Positions 11,860-24,659 of a DNA stretch of 64,000 nucleotides are shown here, in pieces. Below the pieces are notes generated by a model. It had not been told where the DNA came from. It was given only the letters and a program-made list of their open reading frames with translations, and searched no databases. Each line of letters starts with the position of its first letter. Position 1 is the stretch's first letter. The stretch spans positions 17,064,731-17,128,730 of the forward strand of contig NC_052671.1 in the NCBI RefSeq assembly GCF_016802725.1, in the 5' to 3' direction. A program made the position numbers and the translations under genes. The stretch is from Solenopsis invicta. Lineage: Eukaryota; Arthropoda; Insecta; Hymenoptera; Formicidae.

Positions 11860-14800
11860 CTGTAATAAGGGCCGATATCAAAGTTAAAAAAATGTTTATT
11901 TACAAATGTTCAATATGAAAGATAAAAATTTTTAGTTTTATATTCGTAAGTGATTAAAAGAAAGATTTTATTCTTAGTTTATTTCAATATCTCTTTAAAT
12001 AAAGTTTTAAAAAAGTAAAATAAATCAAATGGGCCATATTCAGCTCAAGTGTCTAAATTGTGCATTATTATAAGCATTATATGAATTAATTTGATTTCTT
12101 TGTACATAATTACATTTTTAAATATTTAAAAATACAGTTAAATGTTTTTATTAATTAGTAAACAATTCCAAATTTAACTTTGCACAATTAAGATGATATT
12201 TGTTACATGGTTATTGTTTGTTGAAATACTGTTTCAAAATTTATTTATACAAAAACAGTTATTAATATTTTACAAAAGATCAATCCGTTTGCATTTATTT
12301 TTGTAAATATATTCAAAATTACTCATAATTTTTATACAAAATTTTGTCATATAATTTCATACATATTTTTTCATCAGAACAAGTTTTGCATAAGTATAAT
12401 CATTCGGTTTCTCAATAAAATGTTGTCCTTTGTTGTAAAAAAATGTAGTACAAGATATATTATAATGATATATTATATAGTTATCGAACAGTTCGCGTTT
12501 CTTAAATTTGATTTTAAGTTTAGTTTTTGAAAATAAATTAGAATTGTAAAATTGTTAATATTCATACTTTAAATAGGAAATTGTATACATATACTATATA
12601 GTACAATTGCGTGAATAACATTATATTTTTATTTATAATATATTCTTATGCTTTATTTACTTTATTTGTTATTAAGAATGAAATTATTTAGAAACACAAT
12701 ATAGATTTTTTTTTGTTTAAGCACCTTAAGTATTCAGAATAATTTATAAAATTTTACTGCAATTCTGAAATTAGTTTTGAGATTAGTTAGTCTGTAAATA
12801 AACCAATAAATAAATTTACTTTATTTGTAGAACAGCTAATCTCTGCACATAAATCATCTTAAATACTTAAAGCAGTTAAATAAAAAAATTCAGATTTTTA
12901 TCATTACTTTTAATTACTTTTTCATTAGAGCACATTTTGACTTCTTATTAATAATTTTTAATCCAGGTAAAAAATTATTGCAAAATTTTTCGTATTACTT
13001 GTATTAAAAATGAAATACAGAACAATTTGTAATGTTTTCATAATTTTAATAATATCTGTAACATGTACCATCCTTTTAGTACGTATATAACATGAAATCT
13101 TGCCTCAAGACGTGATTACTGAATCGCGAAAAGGGATTTAGGTTGTACAAGACAAATTAGTTCCTCGCTTCAATCGCGATTACAAAAGTGACTTTACGAA
13201 CATTGAATTGACTTTCAAAACTCATCTATTAAACTGCTTCACGTTTCAAGATTAATTTTACAGTTGAATTCCTCAGTACTTTGATTTACATCTAATCCTC
13301 TTGAAATTGTCTGTGAACTAATTCATGTGAATTTTCAAAGTTACAGCCGCTGTAATAGCCGAAAACTGTAATTTCAGTAATTTTATTTGTCCTGGTTTGT
13401 ATATATTTTGCATGCAAAAATTCTTTTTTTGCAATTGTATTTCGACAAAGACAAAGATAATTTAATTTTAATTTATTTAGGTGAAAGATAAAATTATATA
13501 TAGTTTTATCAAGCTAATTTTTTAGATACTATCGCTATTAAATAAAACAGTTTAAAGAATATTAAAACAATCATATTTTTAAACCTAAATCTTTATTTCT
13601 TAAAAACAAAAGTTTTTCAATTACTTTAATCTGACAAAAAATATTTCTTTTTAGGTTTGAATCAATACGCAAATAAAAATCTAATTTAAAAAATAAAAGG
13701 AATATATAACGATTGATATAATTTCTTATACAATTTTTCAAATTTATATAAGTTTTAGGATAATTTTTATATTGCACCACTACCTAGTGCACTATGTTCC
13801 GATACACACCGCTCACTATTATTAAGAATATACAGTTTACATTACGGACAGTATTATAGTACTAACAATTAATTTCGGTTCATAATATCATTGTTGTTAT
13901 TATTTTGAAAAATTCTTCTATTAAAATAAATCAAGATAAGTTAGAGATGAAGGTTAAAGACAGTACTTTATTCTCGTTATTATTCACATTATTTTACAAG
14001 AAAACGGTCTGTTTCTCAACGATTTTAATGAGCTTTAGATATGTTTGTAGAACATTTAAAAAAATGTAAAACATTATAAAAAATATTAGACTTATATTTT
14101 TTATCTATTTCGAGGTTTAAGGATTGAAACACTTCCTCGAAAATAATGGTTCTTTTTTTCGGTTTTAGCGAATTTTTTTGAGCAAAATCAATTTTTAAGA
14201 AATAATTAATTAAATCTAAATAATTTGAATTTAAGTCAATTAATTTCAAACCGCGTAGCCGTGTTATTTATTCATATATGTGCACATGCTGTTTATTATT
14301 TTTATGCCTGTCACATTTTTCTTTAAATTCTTTTCATTGTTTACCTTATCCGGGCCAAATTTTACTACCACATTCAGAGGTTTAACAGTGCCGAGTTCTT
14401 ACGTAAAAACTTTTATAGCAACTAAATTTTTTTTTAAATTATTAAAAATACTACCATTCAAAATTTATTTTTTAAAAATAGTTATAACACAAAAAAATTA
14501 CGTTCCCATAAAATATGTATTCTCTCTCTAATTGGCGTCATTTAAAGATTTCAAACATTTTTCTGAAAATGAATATATATCTCTTAGTTTGAGTTACATA
14601 ACACATTTTTGTACTATAATCTTTTTTTTTGAGTAGCATTAAAGTTATAGACAATAAAGTTAGTATTTAAGTTGGAATAAAAAAACTCTTGAAAAGAAAC
14701 ATAAATGCATAATTATGGTAAAATAGGTTCTTCTTTGAAAAATACCTACATTTGGAGCTTTCTTTTTATTTTGTTTTAAAAAGATAATTTTGGTAAAATA

Positions 14801-14980
14801 TCGCGCATTTAGTTAAGCATCTTATAAACAATATGTATATTTCTTGCGATATAAAATATAATTTTAATCTAGTACGATTGCAGACAATGCTTTACAGTTC
14901 ATGCTTCTTATTGTAGTTATATTAAATAAAAAAATTTCATAACCAAACCTTATCGTTTTTTATAATTATAATACATTGGG
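11860..14980. other. AT-rich non-coding stretch
   Basis: No supported gene. The minus-strand open frames at 13571-13780 and 14025-14249 are AT-biased and featureless. It may be an upstream intron of the minus-strand gene. Confidence 0.5.
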
Positions 14981-15121
14981 ATTTTAACTATGGCCGCATC
15001 AATAAGGATTTTCCACGTCTATGTTCATACTACACTCTCAAATATAATAGTTAAAATCTCAATAAAAATCAAGATATCTATTTATTTTATAATTAATAGT
15101 ATATTGTTTTGCAGTCTTTGT

Positions 15122-15201
15122 TTACACACATACACGCGCGCGCGCGCACATACACGCACGCACACGCACACGCACTGTCTCTCTCTCTTTTCTCTCTCAT
15201 C
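15122..15201. repeat. CA/CG and CT microsatellite cluster
   Basis: (AC)n is interrupted by (CG)n and (CACG)n, then (TC)n. Reading frames through it (14990-15232) are products of the repeat. Confidence 0.9.
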
Positions 15202-15239
15202 AACTGCTCATTATGCTGAACGGTTGCCATAACGCTACT

Positions 15240-15602
15240 AAATATTCCTAAGAATTATAAAACAGACAGAAAGCGCATTCTTTCTGATCGTTTTCTCATA
15301 TATTTCTTTCCATACAATTACAGACAGAGACAGTAAAACGGAGTTACCATCTATCGATTTCTGTACGCAATGATAGATCATCAGGTTAATTGTATACTGT
15401 CTCTGGTTCTCCACGTCAATACGGAACTATCCACATATACATACTATATACGCAAATGCAAATATGCGGTTCCTATTCGCACGTAACTGCAGAAACAGAT
15501 ATTTATCTGCACCTGTGCGTAAAGATAATCTGCTTTATCCGTTTCTGATGTAAATACGTATAGGCATCTGTTTGTGATTGCAATGTGTGTATGCATTACA
15601 TT

Positions 15603-15653
<51 letters not shown>

Positions 15654-16110
15654 GCAATTGCGTATATCTGTTTCTGACTGCAATTGTTTATCATTGAAGG
15701 TAGACATGGTGTTCTAGCAAGAGACATGTAAGGATCAACATAGTACAATACGCAATATATAAATCATTTCATTCTTATTTAACATTGACAAACAACAAGG
15801 CTAAAATAATTGACTGTGTTACACTATGTCAACTATGTTGCTTGCTGGCAAATGTCCACAAATAGAAATCAGAGCGTTTAGAACACGGGGAGAATCCATT
15901 GAGATTCTAAGACGCAATTGCAGGTAGACGCAAATAGAAATAGTAGTGTATAGAATAGAGACAGAAACCGTTAAGGTATTAGCAGATAGCATTATTTGCA
16001 ATTAGATGTAGATGTAAAAATTGCTGCGTATAAAACAGTATGAATACCGTTAGAATTTTTATACGTACTGTTTATAGATTCAGTTATAAATCTGTATAGG
16101 ATGCGGACAG
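15240..16110. repeat. Degenerate short-repeat region around a (TC)n tract
   Basis: Related phrases such as CTGTTTCTGACTGCAATTG, TGCAATTGCGTATA, ACGCAAATAGAAAT and AACAGACAGAAA recur many times on both strands. A 43-bp (TC)n tract lies at 15607-15649. No conserved protein is visible. It resembles a decayed tandem or interspersed repeat, leading into the hairpin at 16218. Confidence 0.45.
15607..15649. repeat. (TC)n microsatellite
   Basis: About 43 bp of pure TC. It makes an ER-repeat frame on the minus strand, which is not a gene. Confidence 0.95.
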
Positions 16111-16217
16111 ATTTCAATAGAATATAGGGTAGTAATGTTCTGCCCAAAGCTATCTGTATTGACAGTTGCAGCAGTTCTGCTGTTAGAAACGGATAGGAGT
16201 GACATTAGCAATTTCGT

Positions 16218-16315
16218 ATCCCGCACAGCACGTAATATTGCAACAATATTGCGACAATATTACAATATCGCAGCAATATTACAACAATATTGCAATATTT
16301 CGTGCTGTGCGGGAT
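16218..16315. mobile_element. 98-bp hairpin MITE with iterated CAATATT
   Basis: The ends ATCCCGCACAGCACG and CGTGCTGTGCGGGAT are perfect inverted repeats. The interior repeats units such as GCAACAATATT and GCGACAATATT, so the whole element folds on itself. The terminal G/C block inside an AT-rich interior is typical of a small MITE. Confidence 0.65.
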
Positions 16316-16319
16316 GATA

Positions 16320-18320
16320 GACAAAATCGATAGAAATCCTGTCCTTTTCTATCCAATTCTGTCTGCAATTTTTATTTGGAATATAGTCTATTAAAGGGAC
16401 GCCAAAGTCGTCAATTTTACCGATTGAGGAGCGATTTACACATATATAATTCCCAATACATATGAGAAAAAGGGTAAAAGGCGCGACGTTAAGGCTTGTC
16501 GACTTTTTTTAATTTTAGCGATAATAATAATAATCTATTTTTTCAGATTTACTAAAGCTTATTTATTATCTTATTTTTCTCTTTATCTCTAACTTATTTA
16601 TTATCTACAAAAGCTAAAAGCTGGTAAAATAAATTAGAATTTTATAAAATTTATATTCTTTAAGAATATATAAATTTCATCGTTTTGTTCCCATATATGT
16701 ACACGGGTAAGATGACTCTTAACAGTAAGATGGTAAGTCATGAAGAGTTAAAATGTACTTCTTATGAATAAAAAAGATTTATTATAATATGATAAACTTA
16801 TATTATTTTTATGTTACAATGTAGTTAAAAGAAAATGTAAATAAAACGTAAAATATTTATGTATAACTGGCAAAAATAAAGCTATATATCAAAATTGCGA
16901 TATATATGTTGCGTTATATATTTACGATATGTATTCAAACTAAAATTGTATTATATATAATCAGAATGCTGTTAAGTTTGAAAAAACTAATGCGTAAATG
17001 TATCACCTTATTCATGTGCGACATTCGTCATTTTAATCACATTTTATCCCAATTATCCACAGTATTTATTTATTTATTAAATATAAATTGTTACAGTATT
17101 AAAAAAAAATACAAAAATATTAATATGCTATTGTATATATTTTTAGTCATACAAGATTCTGACTTTAGAAAGAAAATAAAAATATTTATGTCATTTCTTA
17201 TGAATAAACAACAAAAAATTATAAAATTTTTTATACAACTAAGTGCAGCCAAAATTCTTTTTCTCATTATTCACTTTTGTGGACAGATTAAAATCAAACT
17301 GTACCAAAGATTACTTATTATTATTTAAAGTCTCTAATAAATTAAGCATTGGCTCATCGTTTGTTATTAACTTAGAAAAATTATCAATTTATCTTACCTT
17401 TTGTCATACATGTTATACTTTTAGAGCATATAATATGCTTTAAAGTTTACCCCCCTTTTCTTAATGTATAATTTAAGGAACATCAATACGTTATTAATAT
17501 CGCACGTATGTACATGCAGATACATTTTCGTATATGGTTTTCATATCAAACTACATGTCTGAGTCTAATTCTAAAATCTCGACGTCGTTTCTTCGTATAA
17601 TATACATGTCTGGATAAGACACCAGTTTTGTATATTTAGACTATATTATAGAGCTTATATTAGACAAATATTGTCACGACTTAAGAACTCCAGATGCCAT
17701 ATTATTTTAAGAAATAGTAAAAAGATTTGAATTAAAAATTCATTTTTGTGTACGGTATAAAATCTATAGACATGAATTAATTCTGGAAAAGGATTTCCAA
17801 ACCTATAAAAATAATACATACAAAAATTTATCACAAAACTATTACGTTTAGTAAAACAGGACGACTTTAGGATTTCTTTAACGACAAATTTTGATTTTTG
17901 AGAATGAGTTGTTCTCAAGAATAAAACAATATTCTAAGACTGAACAACAAATATTTTCGATTTACGTAAAAACGCAAATGCTCATTAACAAGAAGAGGCC
18001 GCAAAATGAGGGTCGATTTTAATAAAGTTTTATGAATGTGTAGTTATCACTCACATATTTACTGTAGTAAAGCAGTTCGTTGCTGATATTAGGCAAAAAT
18101 TATTTTCTTGAGAAAATAATTTTTCTTTTTTTAATTAAATCTTATATTTTTAAATTGTTGTATATAATTTTTAGACCGTTTTTTATAATTTAATATAAAA
18201 TGTTATAATATTTAAAAAAATCAAGGAATTTAAAAATTCTTTCCTATTATTAAATATTATTAAATAAATTAAAATTTCTTATAATCACAAAAATATGTAT
18301 TTTTTCCTTTTTTTTCTTTT
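16320..18320. other. AT-rich stretch without recognisable genes
   Basis: The plus-strand frame at 16906-17328 (140 aa) and its neighbours have AT-driven composition (many I, L, K, F, Y), no domain and no splice context. They are treated as chance. Confidence 0.5.
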
Positions 18321-18323
18321 GTG

Positions 18324-18540
18324 ACATTCCTTACGAAAAAAACGTACAGACTAGGAATTGTAATCTGTGTGATTATTGTAATATTTTCCTGTGATCTATT
18401 CGTAGTACGAAAAAACTACACAAGTTTATTATAATATTTACACGTTATTGTAATATTTGTGTGTGGTTATTTTTCTGTTGTTATTGCAGTATAAGATTAC
18501 AATATAATTTCTAGCCCGTACGTTTTTTTCGTAAGGGATG
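18324..18540. mobile_element. MITE with CATTCCTTACGAAA ends
   Basis: Terminal inverted repeats of about 22 bp with one mismatch (ATTCCTTACGAAAAAAACG against the right end at 18518-18539) enclose an AT-rich core with imperfect internal inverted repeats. It directly abuts the TTAA of the next element. No coding capacity. Confidence 0.7.
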
Positions 18541-18544
18541 TTAA

Positions 18545-18776
18545 CCCTTTGCACTCGAGCGGCGCCCGGCTGGAAAACTAATGATAGAGTATAATATTTA
18601 ACAGATTTTATTGTATTCAATGTAAAAATAAATAAATTGATGAAATTTTATTATTTGTGTACGTTTGTCTGAGTATAAAATGATTTTAATATACCTGTAA
18701 AACGCTTTCCTAATATAGTCAAAATTGTCTCGAGTTTCTGGTTCGTCTGAGCGAAAAAAGCCTCGAGTGCAAAGGG
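18545..18776. mobile_element. piggyBac-type MITE, TTAA target duplication
   Basis: The element is bounded by TTAA at 18541-18544 and 18777-18780. Its perfect 15-bp inverted ends are CCCTTTGCACTCGAG. TTAA targets with CCCTTTG-like ends are the known signature of the piggyBac superfamily. At 232 bp with no transposase it must be mobilised in trans. The interior is AT-rich apart from GC-rich patches next to both ends. Confidence 0.85.
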
Positions 18777-19402
18777 TTAAAATATGCATGATTTGCATCT
18801 CAAATAACAAATAAAAGAAATCTTTTCCAAAATATTAATAAAGTTTGTTTTTCAAATTTTCTTAATCAAATAAAATGTAAAAACTGTGCACATGAAATGT
18901 CAATGATTTTATGTGCATGGTGCAATGAACCATTTGTTTTAATTGTTTTTACGATAAATATCATCCTAAAAGCTGTAAATAAGTTTACAATAAGTTGTAA
19001 AACAGTGATTGTAGATTTTTATTACAAATATATTTTTTGTGTTCACAAGAAATTTTAATTTATTTAATAACAAAAGAGGGTTTTTAAAGTACTTCATTTT
19101 TTTATAACATATTTTATACAATATAAAATAATTAAAAACGGTTTAAAAATTGTATATAACAATTTAAAAATATAAAATTTAATTAAAAAAAAGTTACTTT
19201 CTTGAGAATGCCCAATATCCGCAATGAATTGCTTTACTACAATAAATGTGTGAATACTATACCCTCACAAAATTTTATTAAAATTTTGCAGCCTCCTTGT
19301 AAGAGTAATTATAGAATGATCTAAATGGGATGTTAATTTTTACTGGTAATGCGTGATATTAAAAGAGAATTAATATCTTAGGAAGGCAAATGTAAAAGCT
19401 AC

Positions 19403-19569
19403 TGCATGTAAAAAAATTTTAGTTGTAACCATAAGACCATAGTTGTAAAGTTTGAAATGGTTTTGTCTGTACATACGTATGTGCCAAACGTAAATAAAAA
19501 CAGCTTTTTATATTACTTCAAACTTTACAACTACTCCCTTACGGTTACAATAAAACCTTTTTCCGTGCA
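19403..19569. mobile_element. Palindromic MITE, about 167 bp
   Basis: Imperfect inverted repeats of about 55 bp share AGTTGTAAAGTTTGAA, TTGTAACC and TGCA at the outer end. The loop contains GTACATACGTATG. No ORF. Confidence 0.6.
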
Positions 19570-19664
19570 ATATGCCCTTAAGAGTTACAGGATTTCGCTA
19601 CTAGTTCACGTTTCAAACAAACTTGGTGTGAAATAGGAGTAATGGGAATAGAAAGTAGTTAAAA

Positions 19665-20245
19665 ATAAGGGGCGATGTGTGTAGGTAAGGATGTATTGGA
19701 CTATGTTGGGATCAGAGTATATTATACTATTTTGTATAAAAAAAAAGTTTGGGGGTGATCAAAGGGAAAAGGGATTTAAAGATAGTGATAAGGATAGGTA
19801 GATAAGAGTGTATTGGGCTATGTCGTACAGTATCGAAGTGTATTTTGATGTTTTGTGCGGAAGGAGGAAATGAAAGATGTTGGGGAATAGTGATGATATG
19901 TGTGCTGAGCTACGTATATTGAAGGTATTGAAGTGTATTCTGACTTTTGTATAGAAGAAAAGAATAGAGTGTGATGGAAGAGAGTGAGAGTGGATAATAG
20001 TATGTGGGTGTAAAAACTATGTTGGACGTATTAAAGTGTATTGTGGTATTTTGTATGGAAAGAGGGAATAGGAAGTGGGGGGGATGCTCAGAGCAGAGAT
20101 GGTGATGTATGTGGGTAGGTAAAAGTCTGTTGGGCTATGTTGGAAAGTATTGGGGTACATTAAGATCTTTATAATAGGCGGGAGGGATAAAAGAGGGTCG
20201 TCAGATGAATGGCGTAGGTGGAGACAAATAATGATGTGCACTATA
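19665..20245. repeat. Purine-rich, G-skewed diverged tandem array
   Basis: Around five diverged units start with a phrase like GGGCTATGTTGGA followed by GTATTGAAGTGTATT and TTTTGTATGGAAAGAGGG, at about 19699, 19814, 19907, 20016 and 20132 (spacing 93 to 116 bp). The plus strand is strongly G-rich and C-poor. No gene: the minus-strand frame 20017-20241 is a by-product of the repeat. Confidence 0.7.
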
Positions 20246-20320
20246 CTTGAAAGTAGGCATATAAGTTTAGTGTAAAAGTAAAAAGAATTCAGTCAGGAGC
20301 TATATATCTTTGAGAGAGGA

Positions 20321-20330
20321 TATATAAAAG
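20321..20330 (+). promoter_or_regulatory. TATA-like element
   Basis: TATATAAAAG lies in a mixed-composition stretch (20280-20760) that is more GC-rich than its surroundings and contains short CG-rich blocks. It could mark a plus-strand promoter downstream of the G-skewed array. No start codon with a convincing coding frame follows, so this is tentative. Confidence 0.3.
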
Positions 20331-20769
20331 CCGTAAATGAACGACGTCTTTTAACATAAAATTTTCAACATTTTGTCTTGGCGTCATTATATATCCATTC
20401 AGGACACAGAGAGAAAAAATAAGAACATTTTTATCATATCATTCATATCCAAGCTATCGATCTACTCAGAATTTAATCGATTTAGTCGTTATTGAGATAC
20501 GTTAACCTCGCGTATTCATAAGTTATCAGTTCGAGTAGAGTACAGTATAGTGTCTCGTACTTCGTCTCTACTTTTTGCGCGCGCGCACATACACATCAGA
20601 GAGGGTTTGGTGTCATTAAATGCTACGGAAGTAACGAACGATCCTTTCTTCTACTGACACACCCGCACGCACGCATATTCGACCGATAGTCGCATATCTC
20701 GAATCGAAAAGCTTATAATTTACGTGTTAATCTACGTGCTAACCTTTGAAGGCTTGTAGCGTGGAAATG

Positions 20770-22570
20770 GCTCATAGGATCAAATTGTGTCTATTGAGAC
20801 ATTTGTTCAGAATGAAAAGAATTACAACATATCCAAAAATTAGCCAATTCCACAGAAAGATATTTTCCATCAGATTAAAAGATTTCATTTAAAAGATATA
20901 TAAAATTTTAGATGAATATTTTGTTAGATAAATATAATTTTATATAAATAAAATGTTATTTTATTTATTACATTATATTTAAATTAAAGCCTTGATCATA
21001 CAACATTGTCAGATTTATATAAGAACAATTATCTTTAAGAAAAAGATAAATAAATAGTATAACAAAGCAAGTATAACGTGCTTTGTGTAGAAGATTTGAT
21101 AATAAAGCTAATTAATGCACACTCATCAGTTAAATTTAACTTACTAATTAAATTTATTGTTAAACTTAGTTAAATTTAATATAATTTAGTTAAACTTAAT
21201 ATAATTCTTATACTTATGTCTTATTGAACTTCCGTAATAATAGGCACTAAATTTTGAAGATATTACAACAGCGCGATATATAACTGTACTGCCTTTGATC
21301 GAGTTGCATTTTTTAAATCGGTATTACAAAGCAATTTTCAAACCAAATGTGAGTCACAAAAACGTGATTAAAATGTTAAATAACTTTCAATACTTTCATC
21401 TTTGTTTTTTTTTCATGTATTTTAATGCAATTAAGCGCGCAAAATTATACTTCACCTTTGATTTGAAAATTGCTTTACTAACTTTACTTTGTGAAATTGG
21501 TTTTAAATGTATGTACAGCAGGATCAACGACAATGTAATTATATTTATGTACCGTGCAATACTGTTAAAATATTTTTAAAGTTTAGTGCTTATTATTACA
21601 TAAGTGCAATAAGACACAAGTATAATAATTACGTTAAATTTAACTAATAACTGTAAGTTAACGCTAGTTAGCTTTTGATATCAAGTCTTTCGTACGACGT
21701 GCGTGCTTTTTGTCTTTTTTAAAAAGATACTTTCTTATAATTATTTTTTATACAATATAAGAATAAGAATAATAATCTTGTTTAATATCATAAAATAATA
21801 ATGCACAAAACGAATATTGCAACAACAATTTTACATGACAAAGGATTACATGTCGAGCTGTAAATTAAATTGCTTTATTTATGTCTCTCATAAAACATTT
21901 TGCTTCACCTTTTACCACCTTCGTAAAAAACTCAACACTTATTGTGAGCTATGTATATCCAAACAAATAGATTTTATTTAAGATAGAAGGAGAAAGAAGA
22001 ATTGATTATATGCCATCTGAATTATTTCCAATTTCGTGACTCTCAAGACTTCAGTGTCGTCTCGTGATAATGTCTCATCAGTAATACAGATGATAGAAGT
22101 TTGATACGCAAATGATATGCGTGAGAAGAGGGAATAATTTAAAAATGTCAAACGTTGGGTGTGCTACAAAACCAACTAATATTACAAAAGCATAAATAAC
22201 AAAGGAAGCTATTACAAAAGTCTTTTCAAAATGAAGGCATTTACATTTTTATTGCAATATTTAAAATTAAGCAATATTATGAACTCTTGAATATTATATG
22301 TTACTATTAATTATTCATTTAAACAAATGTAATTATTAAATATAAGCATTATTTAAATAAGTAATATAATTAGATAAAAATATTTTAAGAATGTTTCCTT
22401 AATAGAACAAAAATAGATTTAAGAATAATCAATTCTACTTTTTATTTCTAAATTCTATCACAATAAAGTTTACAATTCATTTATTCCACGTATGACAAGC
22501 ATATTGTATTGTTTTATAAAATTATAAATAAAAATTTATTAAATTAACATGAATTTCATTATTTTTAATG
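20770..22570. other. AT-rich stretch without recognisable genes
   Basis: Contains short TTAAATTTAACTTA-type direct repeats near 21130-21195. The open frame at 21295-21579 lacks any recognisable feature. Confidence 0.5.
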
Positions 22571-22581
22571 TTGTATACATA

Positions 22582-22800
22582 CAGGGTGTTAAGTCTGTTA
22601 CCACTTCCTATATTTTGGTTCAAAATTATGAAAAATCATAATTGAAATACGTGCTCTAAAGAAATTTAAACTCAAAAACTTCAAATAAAATAGCTCATAT
22701 TGTAATATATTGTTTAAAAAGGTATAAAAAAGAATACTTTGGTTTTAAAGGAAATTGATGCATTTAGAAATTACTTTTAGGGTCGTAGTTTAGAAAAAAG
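22582..22800. mobile_element. One-ended fragment of a TACAGGGTGT element
   Basis: TACAGGGTGTTAAG matches the end of the palindromes at 28976 and 48215. No matching CACCCTGTA end follows, so this is probably a truncated copy. The right limit is arbitrary. Confidence 0.35.
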
Positions 22801-22896
22801 TTCATTAAAATTATAAACATTTTATTGTACGCTGTGTGAAGAATAAAATTAAATAAATGCTGAAATAAAATATAATAATTACAATCTTATTAAATT

Positions 22897-22898
<2 letters not shown>

Positions 22899-22992
<94 letters not shown>
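22899..22992. repeat. (TA)n(GA)n microsatellite
   Basis: About 44 bp of TA followed by about 48 bp of GA with one interruption. Confidence 0.95.
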
Positions 22993-22999
22993 CAAACAA

Positions 23000-24100
23000 A
23001 GCGCAAAAGGCTTGTAATCTATATTTTTATTAAATAATATTATTTATATCAATTTGTGATAATGTACAAAAATTTTACTTTCTGGCAAATATTGTAATTT
23101 ATTATCTTTGTAAAGTAATTAAAGCAAAATAAAATAAAAATTTGAGGCTTTTTCATTATGCAAATTGCATTATACAAGTCACGTGCTGTACCACACGCTT
23201 GCAATATGTATACATATGTAATATTTGTAATAAATTAAAATAAATAAAAATATTTAATTCAATATTATTATATATTCCAAAAAAGATCGTTAAATCATTA
23301 TTTCTATAATACCGTAAATGATTTTCTTTTGTATTAAATAATTTTATTTATTTTAATATATTACAAACGTATTAAAAGCGTACGATAAAGTGTAGAAAAT
23401 TTAGAATTTTTAAATTGTTAAACCAGCAAACAAAGCAATAAAAATGTTAGTACTTACAAAGAAAAAGTAGAATATAGATATTGATTAATCCGTTTCTACT
23501 GCTCAAAATTGAAATTGGCCGAAGTTCTGAGCGAATATGTGCTTCCTCTTTTGTATTCAGAGGACATTATTGTTTCGCATTGGCACGTAGTTCATAAGAA
23601 ATATTGTCACAGTAAAATTAAAGATATTTTCAGTTATTTCTTTCAACACACGTTAGTAATAAGTTCGTTTGTAACCGCCATGTCGTGACAAAAATTGCAA
23701 TTGTACATTCTTGATAACTAAGATGTTTCTTAAAATAAAAATTTTTACATTGGAACTTTGTAAGAGACTTTTGCCGGCATTCATAGTCGATAAGATGTCA
23801 TCGACTATTCAAAAAGTTATATTAGCATTTTAAAACGTTACAAGACTGTTTTGAAATAAGAATCAATTATGAATAGCAGCCTTTGTAACATCTTTGCTTT
23901 TTAGATATGAAAAAAACTAAAAACACTTCTTATGTAATTTAAAAGTTAAATTTACTAAAGTCTCGATTGATTCAGCCGTTTCTGGAAATTGATAGTTGAA
24001 ATTAGGTGGGTCGTATATAAATACGCACTGGTATTTTTGCGAGCGATCGCAGATGTTCGCATTTAGCACGAGACATTACCATGGCTTTTGAGATTATATA
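23000..24100. other. Mostly AT-rich, no supported gene
   Basis: A slightly GC-richer patch at 23500-23700 has a minus-strand ATG frame of 23 codons (MSSEYKRGSTYSL...) ending near a GTAGAA donor-like site. It could be a first exon, but its phase does not fit the 11859-11751 exon, so it is not called. Confidence 0.4.
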
Positions 24101-24103
24101 ATA

Positions 24104-24649
24104 TTGGGTTGAACGGAAAGTTTGTACCGTTTTTTTTTTGTAGATGACGTTTGAAGGCAAATTCGAGGAAGTTATTTCTCGGTCAGACGCGTACGTATTT
24201 TGACAAGTGACATTTCGACGCATATTTAGTGATATTAATTATCACATTCAAATAAAAACATTTCTCTTGGCATCAATTTGAAGATAGAAGAAAATAACGT
24301 GTTTTTTTTGGTGCATTATGCTTTTTAATTTTTGTAAAGGCAAAGTGCGACACAAACTCGAAAAAAATATGTATTGTGTACGAAGAGGATGCTGTAAACG
24401 AACGCATGTGCCAGAAGTGGTTTGCTAAATTTTGTTCAGGAGAAATAAGTTGAAGATGATCCTCGTTCTATTTGGCCAATTACGACGAATGTTGATCAAG
24501 TAACAGCTATAATCAATTCCGATCGGCAAATCACAGTTCAAGAGATCGCACCAATGTTAAAAATTGGCAAGTCCTGTTTCCGAACTGTTTCCAAAATTTT
24601 AAATTCAAATTTTGCTTGAAAATTTGCACGAATTTTCCGGACAACCCAA
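24104..24649 (+). mobile_element. Deleted mariner with N-terminal transposase relic
   Basis: TA dinucleotides at 24102-24103 and 24650-24651 flank inverted ends starting TTGGGTTG(A/T)(A/C)CGGAAA. Inside, plus-strand fragments in shifting frames read like the helix-turn-helix start of a mariner transposase (for example VYEEDAVNERMCQKWF, then FAKFCSGE, then a QVTAIINSDRQIT-like stretch). The catalytic part is deleted. At 546 bp it is an internally deleted, non-autonomous copy. Confidence 0.8.
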
Positions 24650-24659
24650 TATATCACAA

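Noticed and set aside
22811..22999. Minus-strand SLSLSL/YIYIYI frame
   Set aside because: Translation of (GA)n and (TA)n microsatellites.
23510..23600. Possible first exon on the minus strand (MSSEYKRGSTYSL...)
   Set aside because: The donor-like GTAGAA leaves two bases, which does not fit the exon at 11859. There is no independent support.
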